NCBI RefSeq assembly: GCF_009389715.1
Contig: NC_052399.1
Span: 31,443,146 to 31,507,145, forward strand
Source of the DNA: Phoenix dactylifera
Taxonomy: Eukaryota; Streptophyta; Magnoliopsida; Arecales; Arecaceae
Direction of reading: 5' to 3'
Length of the DNA: 64,000 nt
The notes under the pieces are model-generated. The model made no database searches. It was not told the origin of the DNA and saw nothing but the letters and a program-made list of their open reading frames with translations. Of the stretch, positions 23,511-36,879 are shown in pieces (the first letter of the stretch is position 1; the number at the start of each line of letters is the position of its first letter). A program made the position numbers and the translations under genes.

Positions 23511-25248
23511 ATGACTCTCTACCAGGTTTGTAAGGTTGCTCTCTACTAAGTTTAAGATCAAGATCTGATATTGTTCAAAAGACATCTTTTTGGTGGTGTA
23601 AGAAAATTATTTTCATTTTCTCATTATAAAAAAAGAAAAATTAATTTCATTTCACACAATGAACTACTGAACAATTTGAGTTGAAAAATAGAAGCCTTTC
23701 ATCGAAGTTATGAAGATAAAAATATCCCCTCCATCTTATCCAAAACAAAATTAAAACAAATACCAAATGTAAATAACAAAACATCCCATTGTAAATTAAT
23801 TATCATCCATATACATCACAGTCTATGATTTACATCAGTTGATCCACGTCATCCAATATACATTATAAATCATCTTCCATTTCTACTCCGTCGTTGCTTT
23901 TTGTTGGAGTGCTTATGGCCTTTAGATGTCTTCAAAGGATCGTATGAAGAGTTGGCATACTTTTAGGTGTCTCCAGCCCAGACAAGCAGGGCGATGGCAA
24001 AACTGCGAGCAGCAAAAAACTAGGTAGTTGCTGATCTCATATGTGCTCATTTGCATTCTTGCAGTTCCATTTCTGCAGTCTTATTGCAAGAAACAGACAT
24101 GAAAGTTTCATTATAATTTTATCCAAAGACATCTGACAATAAAAAATAATGATACAATCCTACAAACATGCAAAACATAAGCCGTTAATGCTTTGTAATA
24201 TCAGCGACCAAATGATCTTAGAGAGTGACAGTGAATTCTTTTTGAGCATCAAGAGATCTCAACACTTCTTCCTCCAGCCTCGTGCATCCTACCATGTCTG
24301 AATAAAACAAATAAAGAAAAACAAAAGTCATCATATATTGATTTCAGCAAACCAAGAACTCTAAATAGTAGACTGAAATCTGGCTGTATAGGCAGTTTGA
24401 TTCAGATTCATTGCTTTTTTTTACAAATCCCATAAATAAGGGTCAAACCTACAAGTCTAACGTGTACATGAAGCACCATTTCTGTGCATTGCCACTGTAC
24501 ATCGAAGCAGCGGATCCCAAAGGACTCGGGACGGACATGAGCCTGGGAAGGACATCCCCTTCTATTAGTTAATGCTTCCCTATTTTTTGGACCCAAAAAA
24601 CCTAGCTACCATTAACGGTAGTTTGGTGGCGGCCGGTTTCCAAGCTTGGCTACATTCAAGTATAACCAAATCTAATTCTCTCTTTATATATATATATTAG
24701 ACCATGCAGGAACTACAAGACAGCGGCCGGCTTTCTTCAGATATACATAAATCCACCTTTCTTCAGGTAATCTCCCGTCAGTAAAAGGTTTTTACAAATT
24801 AATCAAGTTCCTGGAAGATTCAAGCATAAAACAATAAGCAGGACAGGAAATTTGCAAGATATATATAAGCGCGGCGCCGCGGGGGGGGAGGGTGGGGAGT
24901 GGGGAGGGGGTTGCCAAATTCATGAGAAGACCACGGCCAACTTTGCTCCAAAGAAACAAGCAAAGAAAACGTCAAATAAATGAGTGCGGGTCACGCTCAG
25001 GAGAGTTTCCTTTGGTTTACCTTGCTTCTTGTCAGATAGACGGCACGCCTCTGTTCGGTAATGCACTACCCGAATAATTCTATCTTTAAATGTCCTCCTG
25101 CCACTAAAAGACCTACAATTCATGCCATTAAACAATTATCCATGCAACATACTAAAAGAGATACGACAGAGCTGATGTCATTTCTATCCCCTTTTCTCGA
25201 CACATATTGCTGTCATTTACAAATCACTAGCTGAGCATTTATTCGGGA
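23511..25248. other. Intergenic DNA and BPM 3' flank
   Basis: Mostly AT-rich, with no supported gene. The right part should include the 3' untranslated region of the minus-strand BPM gene ending at 25249. A G-rich block at 24880-24911 is listed separately. Confidence 0.4.
24857..24911 (+). repeat. TATA-like run followed by GC-rich palindrome and clustered G runs
   Basis: ATATATATAAG is followed at once by GCGCGGCGCCGCGG and then four or more runs of G (GGGGGGGG, GGG, GGGG, GGGG, GGGGG). The plus strand meets the usual G-quadruplex pattern. The block lies about 340 bases past the BPM stop codon, where the transcript would be C-rich. Confidence 0.7.
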
Positions 25249-28200
25249 TCAAGTCCTAGGCCTTACCCTCCGGCCATTGGAATCCCCACCATCCGAGAGC
25301 TGGGCCCACACACTCCGGCTCTTTCCACCGCTGCTGCATTCCTCTTCACAACCTGCCAATAATCTTCAGAAGTTCGGACTGCAGTGATGGGCAATTGTCC
25401 TGAAGATACTGGAATCCATTTGAGCGCATCACAGCTGCATGTACAGATAATAGCAGTCGTCAAACAAATGATAGGCGCTGGAAGAAAACACAGATTCCTT
25501 GGGATTCAAAACATTGGTTTAGAATTCCCAACTATTTGAATTTTTTTGGCAGAAAAAAATGAAATTGGCATCAACTAATAAAACTAAGAATAAAGCTAAC
25601 AAGAAGAAGAAACTTCCTTGTCAATAACTCCAGTAAGTGACTACCTCCAGTGCCATAACATCTCCTATAACCAAATTTAGAAAATATCAAACTATGATAG
25701 CTCGAAGGAAATCAGTAGAGTTAGAATTGAGTGAGGATGTAAAGTTTGCGGCAGCAAATAATGCGCTCATTGGCAAGTCTCACATTTCAATTTGGAATTA
25801 TGATTTTAGATTTTTGAAACGATGCTTATATTGCTCGGCATTTATGTTATTTCCAATAAGGGGAATAAAAGACAATCCCACATGACACAACAATCCTGCC
25901 ACAGCAAGCTTCCACTTACACATGGAGGCTCTCAAAAACATCTAATAATGAAGGCATCTAGCTGTCAAAAACTATGTCTTTGCACTCTGAAACTGCCTGT
26001 GTTAGTAACATAGCACCTCCAAGTCGGCCTTCTATGGTGATTTGCCCCATCCCTCCACAATAGGACCTGATACTCCCAAACGACCTGCCCCTCCCAAAAA
26101 GATTATTTCCATCCCATCATATCTACCTGCTCAATATCATGAATTAATTTTCAGCAACACGCAAGTATTATTAAAGGATAAATAAAGAAACAGATAAATA
26201 AACAAGCTTATTGGTATATTTGATTCAAGATAGATGTGTTCAAAAATCCTTTTCACCTAATCAACAATTTGCAAGTCTACAGTTGGGAGGGTCCTCAAAC
26301 AAAATTCCAATGCGAGCTTCTTTATTGGAGGACATTGAAACTTTCCAATCGTTCTTCTCTGTGGTCCTCTGCAGCTCCATTATTCCAGTAGAGATTTTTT
26401 TAACAAGCATATGATTGTTCAATGAAAACTAATACCATATGACATGACACAATCTATTCCGCATGATTCTGCATTTCAAATCCAAAACTTTTAAAGGATC
26501 AGTAGTAGAAAATCTCCTGCAGGTCACCAACTCTTCTCTTCTAGAATGATTTCTTTTCCCTCAAATCCTGAACTCATGGTATTCTGTGACCACATATAAC
26601 CCCTGGGTGAGGCTTTTAAGTTCTCCCCCGCGCACAATTCCCCCCCTCCCCCAACAAGGGGTAATGTTAAATTCTTTTAAACTTCCTTCAGCTTGTTCAG
26701 ACCCTTATTTATCTTCATCATCTGATCCTGGAAGCTATTTCAAGCATATATCACTACCTATTTTATGTCCTCTATCTCCATTAAGAATTGTCAAATCCAA
26801 CTAAAACATATTCAGCTCTTAATTTATTGCAGAATTATAAGATGCAAATTAGCGCACACATCAGCGAAGGCATTATGAAAATGAAAATGGCATGTGAGAA
26901 GACAGACAAGAAAACAAGATGCAGGCCATCCTCCACCAAGGCCCCTGAAAGATTCCCTTAACAAATAAAATCCATATTTGTTCATGGGGAACATTAAAAA
27001 GCCTTTTCTGATACATCAGGAATCACAGAAATCAAAACCTAGATGAAGGAGATACAGTATTTCTCTGAGAGACCATCAATTCAGCAGAAACTTATGGTTC
27101 TGCCATTATACTCCACAAGGTACTCTCAACCCTAGTAAACCCATTTTGGTCAGTCTTTTTCAAGTGTATGTTTATAGATGCCACCTGAGTAGTAGTACCA
27201 TTGGTGCTAATTTTAGTACAATCAGTTTCTATTCCGCTAAGATTGGAGTTCTAGACTGACTGCTACTGTTATTTTTAGCGTTTCTGAGTCCATGTCCCTA
27301 ACAAGGGATAAGGTTCATGCAGGTGATTTGTGGTTAACAAAATCTTGAAAATGGAAATTTTACAATAGCTCATAGAGTTACCATAGGATTTGCTTGTTTT
27401 TTCAGAAATATCCTTGTATTTAGTCTCTAGAGTAGAATTGCATTATTAAGATTTGAGATTACAAAGATTGGTGGTTTTGGTGGATTTTCTTTACATCTTC
27501 ATTGTTGAAGAGTCCCGCACCCTCCCTAGTTCCACAACCTCTTCTCTTCTTTTGCTTCTTTTCTATCATTCTTTACATTATTTGGTATCAAAGATCAAGG
27601 CTTTCTGCACTAGAATTGAGGTACAATGTGAGGAGAAGCTTAATATGTCAAATAGTTGGAGTTTCAAAAAGTAAGCATAAGAATGAGCATCCACGGAAAC
27701 ATCTTCAAATCTCTCTCATATTCTTATTTTTCACTTGCTAGTTTTGCATCAAGTAAAATTGTTAGCCTTCAAATCCAAATAAATTAAAAAATACTCTTCC
27801 TTGAAGTCCTTCGAGCTTACAATCTCTATATGACTACAACTTTTGCTCCCCTTTTCTATGTATTGAATCAAAATTATTAAGCAAAAGGTAAAAGATCAAG
27901 TGGGGAACATAAATTTCATCAAGCTTTTATACTTTCCCTACTGGTCCAGTGTAGCTAAGAATGAAAAATAACACCAATGGCCGAAGGATGCATTAAAGAT
28001 TGCTAAAGTTTGGCATATAAAATGCACAAAAGAGTTATGGACTCCTGCAATAATTACAAACATGATTTTGCAAGCTACAATTTCTTCTCTAAGAGGTACT
28101 AAGATCTAGATTGTGATGAGCCTAGACCAAGGGTCAACCCTAAGCCCTTATCTTCTAGCTCGTCAATAAAAATTGGTGAGCAAACCAGGGTATGTGGTGC

Positions 28201-31200
28201 AAATTATTTGTTGGAATAAGTGGAACTAGGATAAATTTGAGAATCAAGTTGGAATGGGGAGAAACTAAAAAAAATGATCTATAAACTTGTATAGTTTTGG
28301 CATGTAATAAATGAATTAACTTCATTCAAACAAGGTGGCCAAGACCAAAGTGCAACCGTGACTCATTTTGCTCTCATGAATATTCACAAAAGAAAGGAGA
28401 GGAACATGTCTAATACAGTTACAGTTGAGAAGTACTATTACCGTTATGTCGCTATTAAGTAACCCTTTGTATGACAAAAAGATGACACAACATGTTTTGT
28501 CGATAGTTAACCAAAAATATCCAAATGCATGTGATGACTTTCACAAGAAATGAAAATGAGGTATGCATCTAGAAAAATTGAGCTTTGAGTTAGAGAAGAG
28601 AAAGTGATAGGGGATATGAATGAGCGATTGGCATACAAATTAAAGATCATTTGAGCATATGCAAAGAGGAATAAAGGTGGCCTTACTTCAACAAAAGGGC
28701 TTGGATATGTCTTTAAGGGACATAACCAGGAGAAGCCCCCCAAAAAATAACATTAAGATATTCTTTAGGGCTAGAAGAAAACCTGCCTTAATTTAACTGT
28801 GGCAAACAAAAAAATATGAATCCAGGTATTTTCAGGCACTGACTATAACTGGTTTAATGTTTTATGATTAGTAGTGTTTGATATGCAATTTTCTTGATTG
28901 CATTTGCAGCTAATTGGTGGTTCCACTATGAACAGTCATCTAGAAACCTAAGAAGGTTGGAGATCCGGTTCCTCATACAAGCGGTCTCCTTTAATGCTTG
29001 TAAGCCTAAACTGGTCTACCTTCGCCTTTATTCAATACAAACAAAGGAATAGTCTCACGCAGAAGTGCTGGAACAATCTCATGTATGTCCATTACAATCT
29101 GCACCTCAAATTGAAGTGTATTGAAGAGAAAGTGGAGCTAAAGTACGATGATCTATTTCACAATAACTTTGTATATAATGAAGAGGATCCGATGATTCAA
29201 TAACTTAAGGACTAGCAACAATAGCCAAAGCTAGATGAGCCAGGATCACTTCACCGGCCAGTTTTTTAGCACGGAAGGCTAAAGGTAAATGCAAAATAAT
29301 GGACACATGCTGTGCTCACATCAAATCGAGTAGCCACAAAGGTCAAGGGAGCTGATCATCGCAGGACTTTACATGCAAGACATCCTCCTAGAGATTTGAT
29401 AGAGAGATGTAGAGAAGAGGCAACCACGAAATCCGGTCTACTCAGGGTGGTGGCTGCAGTCGAACCACCCAACAAAGTTAGGCAAACAGGAGCATCCAAT
29501 AAAGAATTCTCAGCAAAAAAGAAAACTATAATTCCATGGGAGAGAGTCGATAAAGAGTTTGTTCACTCTAATTCAGAGACCAGTAAAACCCTGAAAGACA
29601 ACAACAATTCAACCGGCAATGCATTTGATGGCTAGGAAGGTAGCAGTGGATATGATACACTGCATGACTCAGACCCATGGTCTTTGACTCACTTGTGAGT
29701 CTCAATACACTCACGTCATATGGACTAGAGTACACAACCTAGTAGAGCCCATGAGAATATCATTTTCTACAAGAGATAGACCCCTCGAGATCAGTAGAAA
29801 ATAGGTGCTACTGCTGCAGATGGCCTCGCATGTGGAGTAGGGTCCCTAGATGTATTTAGATCCGAGTCGTACATTAGGTCCTATTCCATATAAACAATCT
29901 ATGACCCACATGAATATCCTTCATCTAAAGCATTGTGCTAGTGGGTACTACCACCACAGCCTCAAGCTTCTTATAGGTCGGATTTTGCTGCCATAATTTT
30001 CGCATAGCCAGTGCAATATCAGATAGAGGGATCAGTAGCAGGCAACTATCCAGCAGGCGTACATTGTGGGATGCAAGAATGAGGCAAATTTTCTAGAAAT
30101 TTGGGGGTAATATCCTAGATGGACTATGATCACAATCCCGACATCTATGACGGACATAGACACTCCACAAAATTTTAGAAGTCAGTACGAATTTTGTACT
30201 TTAAATGCATTAAATGGACTCCACTTGTTATCTATATATATATACACACAAATATAAGTATTTTAATTGTACTTCAAGTCCACTTCATGACCAAGAATAT
30301 GCCAAAACAACATCAAAATCATCAACTAAACAATCATAACTATTAAAATAATAGCTAAAAGCAAAAATAGATTGAAAAACAAAAAAATAAAAAATAAAAA
30401 ATAACGAAAATAAAGAAAATGCAGCACCAGTCAAATGATTGGTACGCCACCATGCACCATGTGTCAGTATAGTACCAAATAGGTATCATACCTTACTCGT
30501 TGGTGACCGGTACAACACCTGATACCGGTTCTGCACCTAATATTGGTTCTGCGAATCTTAACTAAGACGATGCCTACTTAAGTGCCTGGAAGAAAGCAAG
30601 AACTATTTGGGTGAGCACCTCTCTAATGTCTAGCATTAATCTTCTTGTCCTTTTTTGGCCATTCTTTAAAAGCTTTGTCAGCTTTTGTTTTGAGCCCTTA
30701 TAAATAAGGCCTACTCAAGGATGTTCTGTGATTTAGTCTTTTGCATTATGTGTTATTTAGAAACTTAAACATATTTTAGGAAGTGATACTTTGCGGTCAT
30801 GATTGCATTTTAAAGATTTTTTAAAAATATATTACAGGAAGTGGTATTTTGATGTGATATTTTAAAATATTTGAAACATGGTATCTAATGTTCAAGATGT
30901 TGGAAATTGAATAATTAATCTTATAATATTTATATTATTTTCAGATATAAATTATATCTATTTTTGAAACAAATATTAAACTTCTCATAAATTTGTGTCT
31001 TGCTTTCTTTAGGTGAGCGCCCATCTTTGTGCCTAGAACCTCGAGTAATATGGGGGTCCTGTCACCTTAAGTGTGCCTTTTGCTTTTGACAATTTTAATT
31101 AGAAGTAGGTGCAACTGCAAGAATGGGAGTGAGAGCACATTCAGGTGCTGGTGTAGGGAAGCAGATTTCTCCTGGAAAAAAAAAAGAATATGGGAATGTG

Positions 31201-34200
31201 TATAAAGGGGTTGGAGTAAGTTTCCAATGAGATTCTATATAGACGTTCATGCTACCAAGGATCAAACTCAAGATGGTATATTTATCCAATCTTAGAAATG
31301 TAAGAAACCTTTCTAGCTTCTATCCAATATGATGGTAAACATCAGGGTTCCCTTAGGTCAATTACTTTTAATATGAAGACAAAATTTTCATTTTCATAAT
31401 TGGAGGAATAATTAAAAAAATAAGATTAATATAATTCCTAGCCAAGTTCATCATCTTCAACTTAAAGTGTCAATAAACAATGGATCAGGTTTGGCCAGGG
31501 ATCTGATGTTTCTTCTAACAAGCTTTGCCAGCAAGTTAAGTGGTAAATTGCCTAAAATAAAGAGTTCAGACAAATTCTACATCTAAATGATCTTGATCTC
31601 CAACCCATGTCAGACATAATTAATGCAAATGATTTAATTAAACAGGCTGAAGTCTCTTCTTTTGTGTAAAGTTCCTGTGTTCTTTGCATCACCATTCTGT
31701 CCTCTTACTGTAACCAACATTCTGATTATCACATTAGGCATGCAGGGTACTAACCAATTCCCACTGAGGCATAGGTACTACCCGATTCCCACTTAGGCAT
31801 GGCAAAAATCTGGGTCCTTGTCAGATACAGGTTGAACAGATGCCTAAAACATGGAGTCTTATAGACATAGCCCTGAATATAGGACAACAAACGCTCAAAA
31901 CTGAAATTAGTCCCATTTGGCTGATCCTCAGAGATGCAGTTCGACCACAGCCAAACCTATGCAATGACAAGAGGAAAAGGTACAGCTAGCCAATAGAATA
32001 TTTTGGTGGCGTGGAGGGAGTGGGGGTTCATGCTTATATGTTTACATGAGACATAAGCATGGTGTAAGGTAGAATTGCTCTATGCGGGGGAAAACGAAAC
32101 CTGAAGAAAGCATTATTCGACAATTCCTTTAAAAAAAAATGGATACATGAGCAGGAAGGAAGATAAGGGGAGTACCTGCAAGGTTTTCTGCTGCAAATTT
32201 AAGACAAGCAGCCTTAAGTTCCATAGCATGATGTTGATCAGCCAATGCAAGGGTGCTAGCAACTGAATTCACAGATATATCTTTGCACAGATAAGACTCG
32301 CACATCAATTGAAGCCTTTCCAAGCCATACTTATCTGCTGCAGCTAATAATTTTCCAGGTAAAGTGTCAGACACAGAAGATGCAGGAGAACTTGAAGCCA
32401 TCAATGCATCATCTTCAACAAATGTATCTCTATATATGAAGTGGAGCATTGCCTGGCAGGGCAGAGAGCAAAATGAATTATTGTTTGAAAAATCAAGGAA
32501 TGTACAACAACTATTAGCTGCAACAAGTCAAAACAAAAGAAGAGGATAGAAACTCCCTACCTCAAATACCTTAGGCTCCATATCTGTAACAACGATCTCA
32601 TTCTTTTCACAATCCAATTCATCAAAAAACTGAGCTCTAAACACAGGGGATCGAGCAGCTAACACCAACTTATGAGCATGAAATTTCTCACCCGCAACAT
32701 CAAAAACAACATCAGATCCTTCCTGCTTATCCAGAAGCATACCAAAATGCATTCCTATATCAGATTCTGGAACCTGTATCGAGTGTAATCTGGGCGAATC
32801 CATAACTGACAACACAACACCAACAGTGCAATTGATTTTCAAGCAATCATCCTTGAGGTAATCTGATGTCTCAAGTGCAGTTCGTCTGAAAAAGCGCTTA
32901 TAACCCCTGGAGAGAACATGTAAACCAACATCATCAAAGCATGTATTTATCAGGAAGGGAAATACAAATGCATTGCCAAGATCTTAATAAAAATCTATTA
33001 GAATAGCAGGTTAAACGGATGCTAAGATGCACACATGATCCATGCATGTTCATCTTGACAAGATTTTTCCAAAAAAAATCCAGGTTACCAATATCAAATC
33101 ATACTCCTCTTAGTCGTATAATATTCAAATTACCAAAAGTTATAAAAAATGAGATATTGACACTGTTCACGTAAAAATAACAAAAGAACAAAAATGTTCC
33201 ATTGACCATGGAGGATGCCAGATGTCTAGATGCAGTCAGCTTGACAGCAATTCAATTTTCTTTCTCTCTCTCTGGGGGTGGGAGTCATGATTGTTAAAGC
33301 TACAACTAATCAAGGTTCGTTGTCTCCGTACCAGACTCCGTACCGTTGTCATGCTAGCATAGTATCAGTACGTTACAGTACGGAGTTTTTTTTGACATAT
33401 TAAGTGTCGGTACACCCACCCGTACCGGATACCGATACCAAACCATTATGATATAGTACATCCCGTACCGCCCAGTTCAGGACGGTGCAGCGTACCATGC
33501 AACTAATGAATCAAATTTTCACCTATGAAAGTGTGCATTTTACTCATAATGTTTTATATTTCCCATCTGTCTTGTATCCAGTTAAGATACAATTTCTTAG
33601 TAGCCACATGATAAGGCATGATAACAATATATCTTTACTGCTTGAAAGCTTAGAGCTATATAAAGTATGTAGCAAATGAAATCTTTACATTTTACATGTG
33701 GCAAACATACAAAAAGTTTCCTTAACCACAGAGGATACTAGAGGACAAGAGGACAGTCAGCATGATGCAAACCTCTCACTTTCTTTCCTCTTGGGACAAA
33801 GAATTAGTCATTGTCAAATCTGTAACTAATCGATCAAAACTTAGTCTAATGAGCACATGCATTTCTCTACTACTATTGTACAACTATGCCTTTAATCCAA
33901 CTAAACTATCATAATTTCTAAGTGTTAAAAATAATATATTATTAGAAACTAATCAAAAACTTTTACAGTATAAAATAGGGTATGGATGTTCTTCCATTTA
34001 GCCTCCTATAATTCGAATTTGTGACTTGAGAGATAAGCACCCATGCCAATGCATGCGAAGCTACTAAATTATAACCATTATCAGACGAAGGCTTGAATCT
34101 TGTTGAATTATCAAACATTATTAGAGGAAGGTTCTCAGTGACATTAAAATCTATCCCATTTTCCTTGAAGTAGGAGAAATCGTTGCATCCTTCTTTGTAA

Positions 34201-35121
34201 GACCAAGAGTGCTCGAGGTTCTCAGCCAAATATCTAAAATCCTCCAAAAATCAGCATTCAAATGAGTTCAGTATCTACACTTAGCCAACACAACGCAATT
34301 CCATCAGGAAGGAGCTCATGCTCTTATGGTATCTTGAATATTTTCCTACTTTGACAACAGGTCATCAGAAAGTTCAAAATCAGAACTAAGTTCATTTCAC
34401 CAGAACTGAAAGAACTCGCTATTTATTCATCAATTCATCAAAGCTTAAACAAAAATAAATATTTCGTTAAAAAAAAAGAAAAGTGCTCAAATGCCACATA
34501 GATTCCAAGAATAAAGAGCATGGCCATGAAATGCAAAGAGATCAATGCTAAACATCAACAGCAATTCACAAAATTGTAGTCAAGTCGGGATCTAAATCAG
34601 AATCCCTCACCATACGCTCTCAGCAATCAATTAAAGATACCAAAAATTGAATCATACTAATGTTTAAGAAAACCTAAATTCTTTGAAAGAACGAACGAGA
34701 AAATTTTCTGCAACCCTTACCACATGCTCCCCCGGTACTTGAGCGTATACGGCCCGCTCTCCAGAGACCGATCAAAGTGGCTATGGACCTTGTGCTTCTC
34801 CTTCCCGCTCTGATCCATGAGGGTCAGCTCGAAGAGGGCCCTCACGTCGGTGCCCTCGCTCGCCAGAGCGATGAAGACCGAGACATAGGTCGAATTGTCC
34901 TCCGGGTTCTTCCCATCTGGGTAGAAGTAGATCGCCCACTGGAACCCTCCCACCGTGAAGGTATCGCTCGCTATGTGCTTCCCGACCCCCATCCCCTTGG
35001 CGAGGGAGTACCCCTGGATCACGAACTTGTGGGAGCCGTTCACGGTCTCCGTCACCGAACGGGAGCTCGTCGGCGGGATAAAGATGTCCTTCTCCGGCGG
35101 AACAACGATCTCCGGCATCAT
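25249..35121 (-). CDS. BPM: BTB/POZ and MATH domain-containing protein (BPM type)
   Basis: Substrate adaptor of CUL3 E3 ubiquitin ligases: MATH binds the target and BTB binds cullin 3. Exons on the minus strand are 35121-34721, 32906-32561, 32452-32176 and 25434-25249. Splice sites are GT/AG and all phases agree, giving about 402 residues, the usual BPM length. MATH spans roughly residues 20-155 ([48 protein letters not shown]). BTB is about 190-310 ([37 protein letters not shown]), followed by a BACK-like tail ([17 protein letters not shown]). The last exon reads [11 protein letters not shown] and ends GRRVRPRT, typical of the family, but needs a shift by one base near 25356 (one extra G). 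The start is MMPEIVVPP; the open frame reaches 35331 without family similarity. The 6.7-kb last intron is unusual and holds repeats. Confidence 0.9.
27200..28050 (+). mobile_element. Possible copia-type LTR retroelement remnant
   Basis: At about 27581-27592 the text TGGTATCAAAGA resembles the initiator-methionine tRNA primer site (TGGTATCAGAGC) that follows copia 5' LTRs. It is preceded by a CT-rich stretch ending TTTACA. Downstream sequence to about 30.2 kb is decayed and I could not recognise a protein domain. The element is broken; its age cannot be set because a second LTR was not found. Limits are approximate. Confidence 0.25.
30439..30560 (-). mobile_element. Short GTACCG-rich TIR element, copy 2
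   Basis: About 120 bases with GATACCGGT and GTACC words. It ends GCGAATCTTA, a variant of the family end GCGAACCTTA seen at 10480. It is more diverged than the other copies and lies inside BPM intron 3. Confidence 0.4.
31742..31804 (+). repeat. Two-copy tandem duplication, ~31-bp unit
   Basis: GGTACTAACCAATTCCCACT is followed by the near copy GGTACTACCCGATTCCCACT, each running on to (G/T)AGGCAT. It lies in BPM intron 3, about 370 bases from exon 3. Confidence 0.75.
33312..33500 (+). mobile_element. Short GTACCG-rich TIR element, copy 3
   Basis: The longest copy, about 189 bases. It begins AAGGTTCGTTGTCTCCGTACC and contains CATGCTAGCATAGTATCAGTACG and TCGGTACACCC, blocks shared in reverse with 10299-10480. 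It is inserted in BPM intron 1. Confidence 0.55.
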
Positions 35122-35420
35122 TCCGACCACGAATTGCTTCTCATGAAAGGATCCGGAGCGGCAAAGGCGATGCCCGACGACGGCGCTTGGGGGCGGCGGC
35201 GGAATGGGATCGGAGGAGGGGAGGGGAGAATCCGGCAGGGATCTGACGGACCAGAGGAGATCCCCTTGGGTATCGATTCGATCGAGGGAATTGGGGTTAG
35301 GGTTCTCGCCCTTTCTTGTTCTCGGCCTCACTCGTTTTCGAATTCGCTCTGGTTGTAGAGTGGGGCAGATTTTTTTATGGCAACGGTTTTATTTTAAACT
35401 TAAACGGACGAAAAGAAGAG
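35122..35420 (-). promoter_or_regulatory. BPM 5' leader and promoter-proximal region
   Basis: GC-rich and CpG-rich, open in frame with the gene for about 70 codons but unlike BPM proteins, so most likely a long leader. Beyond 35390, composition drops abruptly to AT-rich DNA. No definite TATA box was fixed. Confidence 0.4.
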
Positions 35421-36865
35421 GATAAAATAAGTAAACGCTACGAGGCCCAAATATTTTCTTAACCAGACCTTCGATTTTTAGTGACACGTAGCGTAATGCA
35501 AACGGCGAAGTTTGCTGCTCGGATGATTTGTAAAACAGGAAACCAATCCACTGCCACGTCGAAAGTAGTTCTCCGAGAAATTGGTAAAGATTTGGGCCTC
35601 GCATTTTTCTACGAGAGAAACAAGAAGTATGAAAATTACTGGTATTTTTAGGCCGCGTAACCTGATCGTGACATACCATTTTGAGGCAAGAAAATTTAGA
35701 AACTTTTAATTGACTCTAAAATTTATATATTTATCTTACTCTGGTTTCCCTCCTCCCTTTGAACTCTTCCGCGACCGGGTCAAAGGAAGGAAGAGAGAAA
35801 GAAGGCTCCGACTCAACAGCTTGTCGGCTTGAGCGTCTCATGGGCAATTTCGTAGACCTCGTCGTCACTCATTGCAACATCACATGCTCATTTTCTACAA
35901 ATTAAAATCTCTCAATCCTTAATTTCCTACCTTCTTCTTAAATAAAAAATTATTAAAAGAATAGCAAATTTAGACGCAACGCAAGGTGGCAGCATGGGTA
36001 TCCAAGAGCTGTCTCCTAAGCTCCAGAATCTCAATCAAAATGACACCCTTACATGGGGCAAAAGATATCCTGCCTCCCTTTTTTTTTTTAAGGATCAAAA
36101 AGCTCTCTGAAAATGCCATTCTACCTCCCATGGATCTTAGCATCATCATCCTCAAAGGCACCTATGCCCAAATGTTTGATGAAGTAGCTATAGGTGTTTG
36201 CAAAACTCTCCTTTAATGCTCTCTTGTTGATCCTTTAGCAATCAACATTGCTTCTTGGCTTGCATCTCCATGATCTAGGTTGGCATGGAAATGCTAGATT
36301 AATGTGGGAGCAAGGTTATTGATGCAGACTATGGTGGACTAGTGGGTGTGGTTCTGTTCAACTTTTTGGAAAGCAAGGGGCTTTGCCATGCTAAATTCAC
36401 ATGCAAATAAATATGGGTATAGGATGATTACCTAAGATAGAATTTTTTGCAGACATGCACATACGTTTTCTTTGAAGAAATAAATCCATATGTAAATTAA
36501 TATGTGTACTCCTACACTTGCAACAATTTGCGAGCAATCCAACACCCCCAATTATTATAGCATCAATTGGTAGTTCTTGTGTTGTGTTGCTTATACAAAA
36601 TAATATATTTTTGTTGATTTCTTATTAGAAAATTGATTAAATTTTAATTTAGAAGGTATGAATTCTTGTCGCGTTAGATAAGGTTAGGGGTTTGACTCTG
36701 TAACAGATTAATCCTCATTTTGACTTGTACGGCTAAAAAGGGTTGAAAGCTACTTGTCTAGCTTATGAGAAAGACTGATGCCATTAGAATTGAAGTTTGG
36801 TGCAGCTCCTCTTAATCTAAAAAGAAAAAAATAATCTACTAGAAAATAGAGTACTATGCAGTTTC
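35421..36865. other. Intergenic DNA, no supported gene
   Basis: Short frames at 35389-35679 (minus) and 35986-36216 (plus) have no recognisable domain. The stretch 35930-36220 has slightly coding-like composition and might be a gene fragment, but I cannot name it. Confidence 0.4.
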
Positions 36866-36879
36866 AGGCTTTGTCAACA

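Larger units (their letters stand above)
25435..32175 (-). other. Large BPM intron 3 with repeat insertions
   Basis: This 6.74-kb interval separates exons 3 and 4. It contains a possible copia-like LTR remnant (about 27.2-28.0 kb), a TIR element at 30439-30560 and a 31-bp two-copy duplication near 31750. Short open frames (for example 29312-29635 plus) are not recognisable and may belong to decayed mobile DNA. Confidence 0.7.

Noticed and set aside
27200-30200. Complete copia element in the BPM intron
   Set aside because: Only a primer-site-like word and a CT-rich edge are seen. No polyprotein domain or second LTR could be recognised.
35122-35331. Upstream start for BPM adding 70 residues
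   Set aside because: The extra residues are low-complexity and unlike BPM N-termini. The MMPEIVV start fits the family length better.
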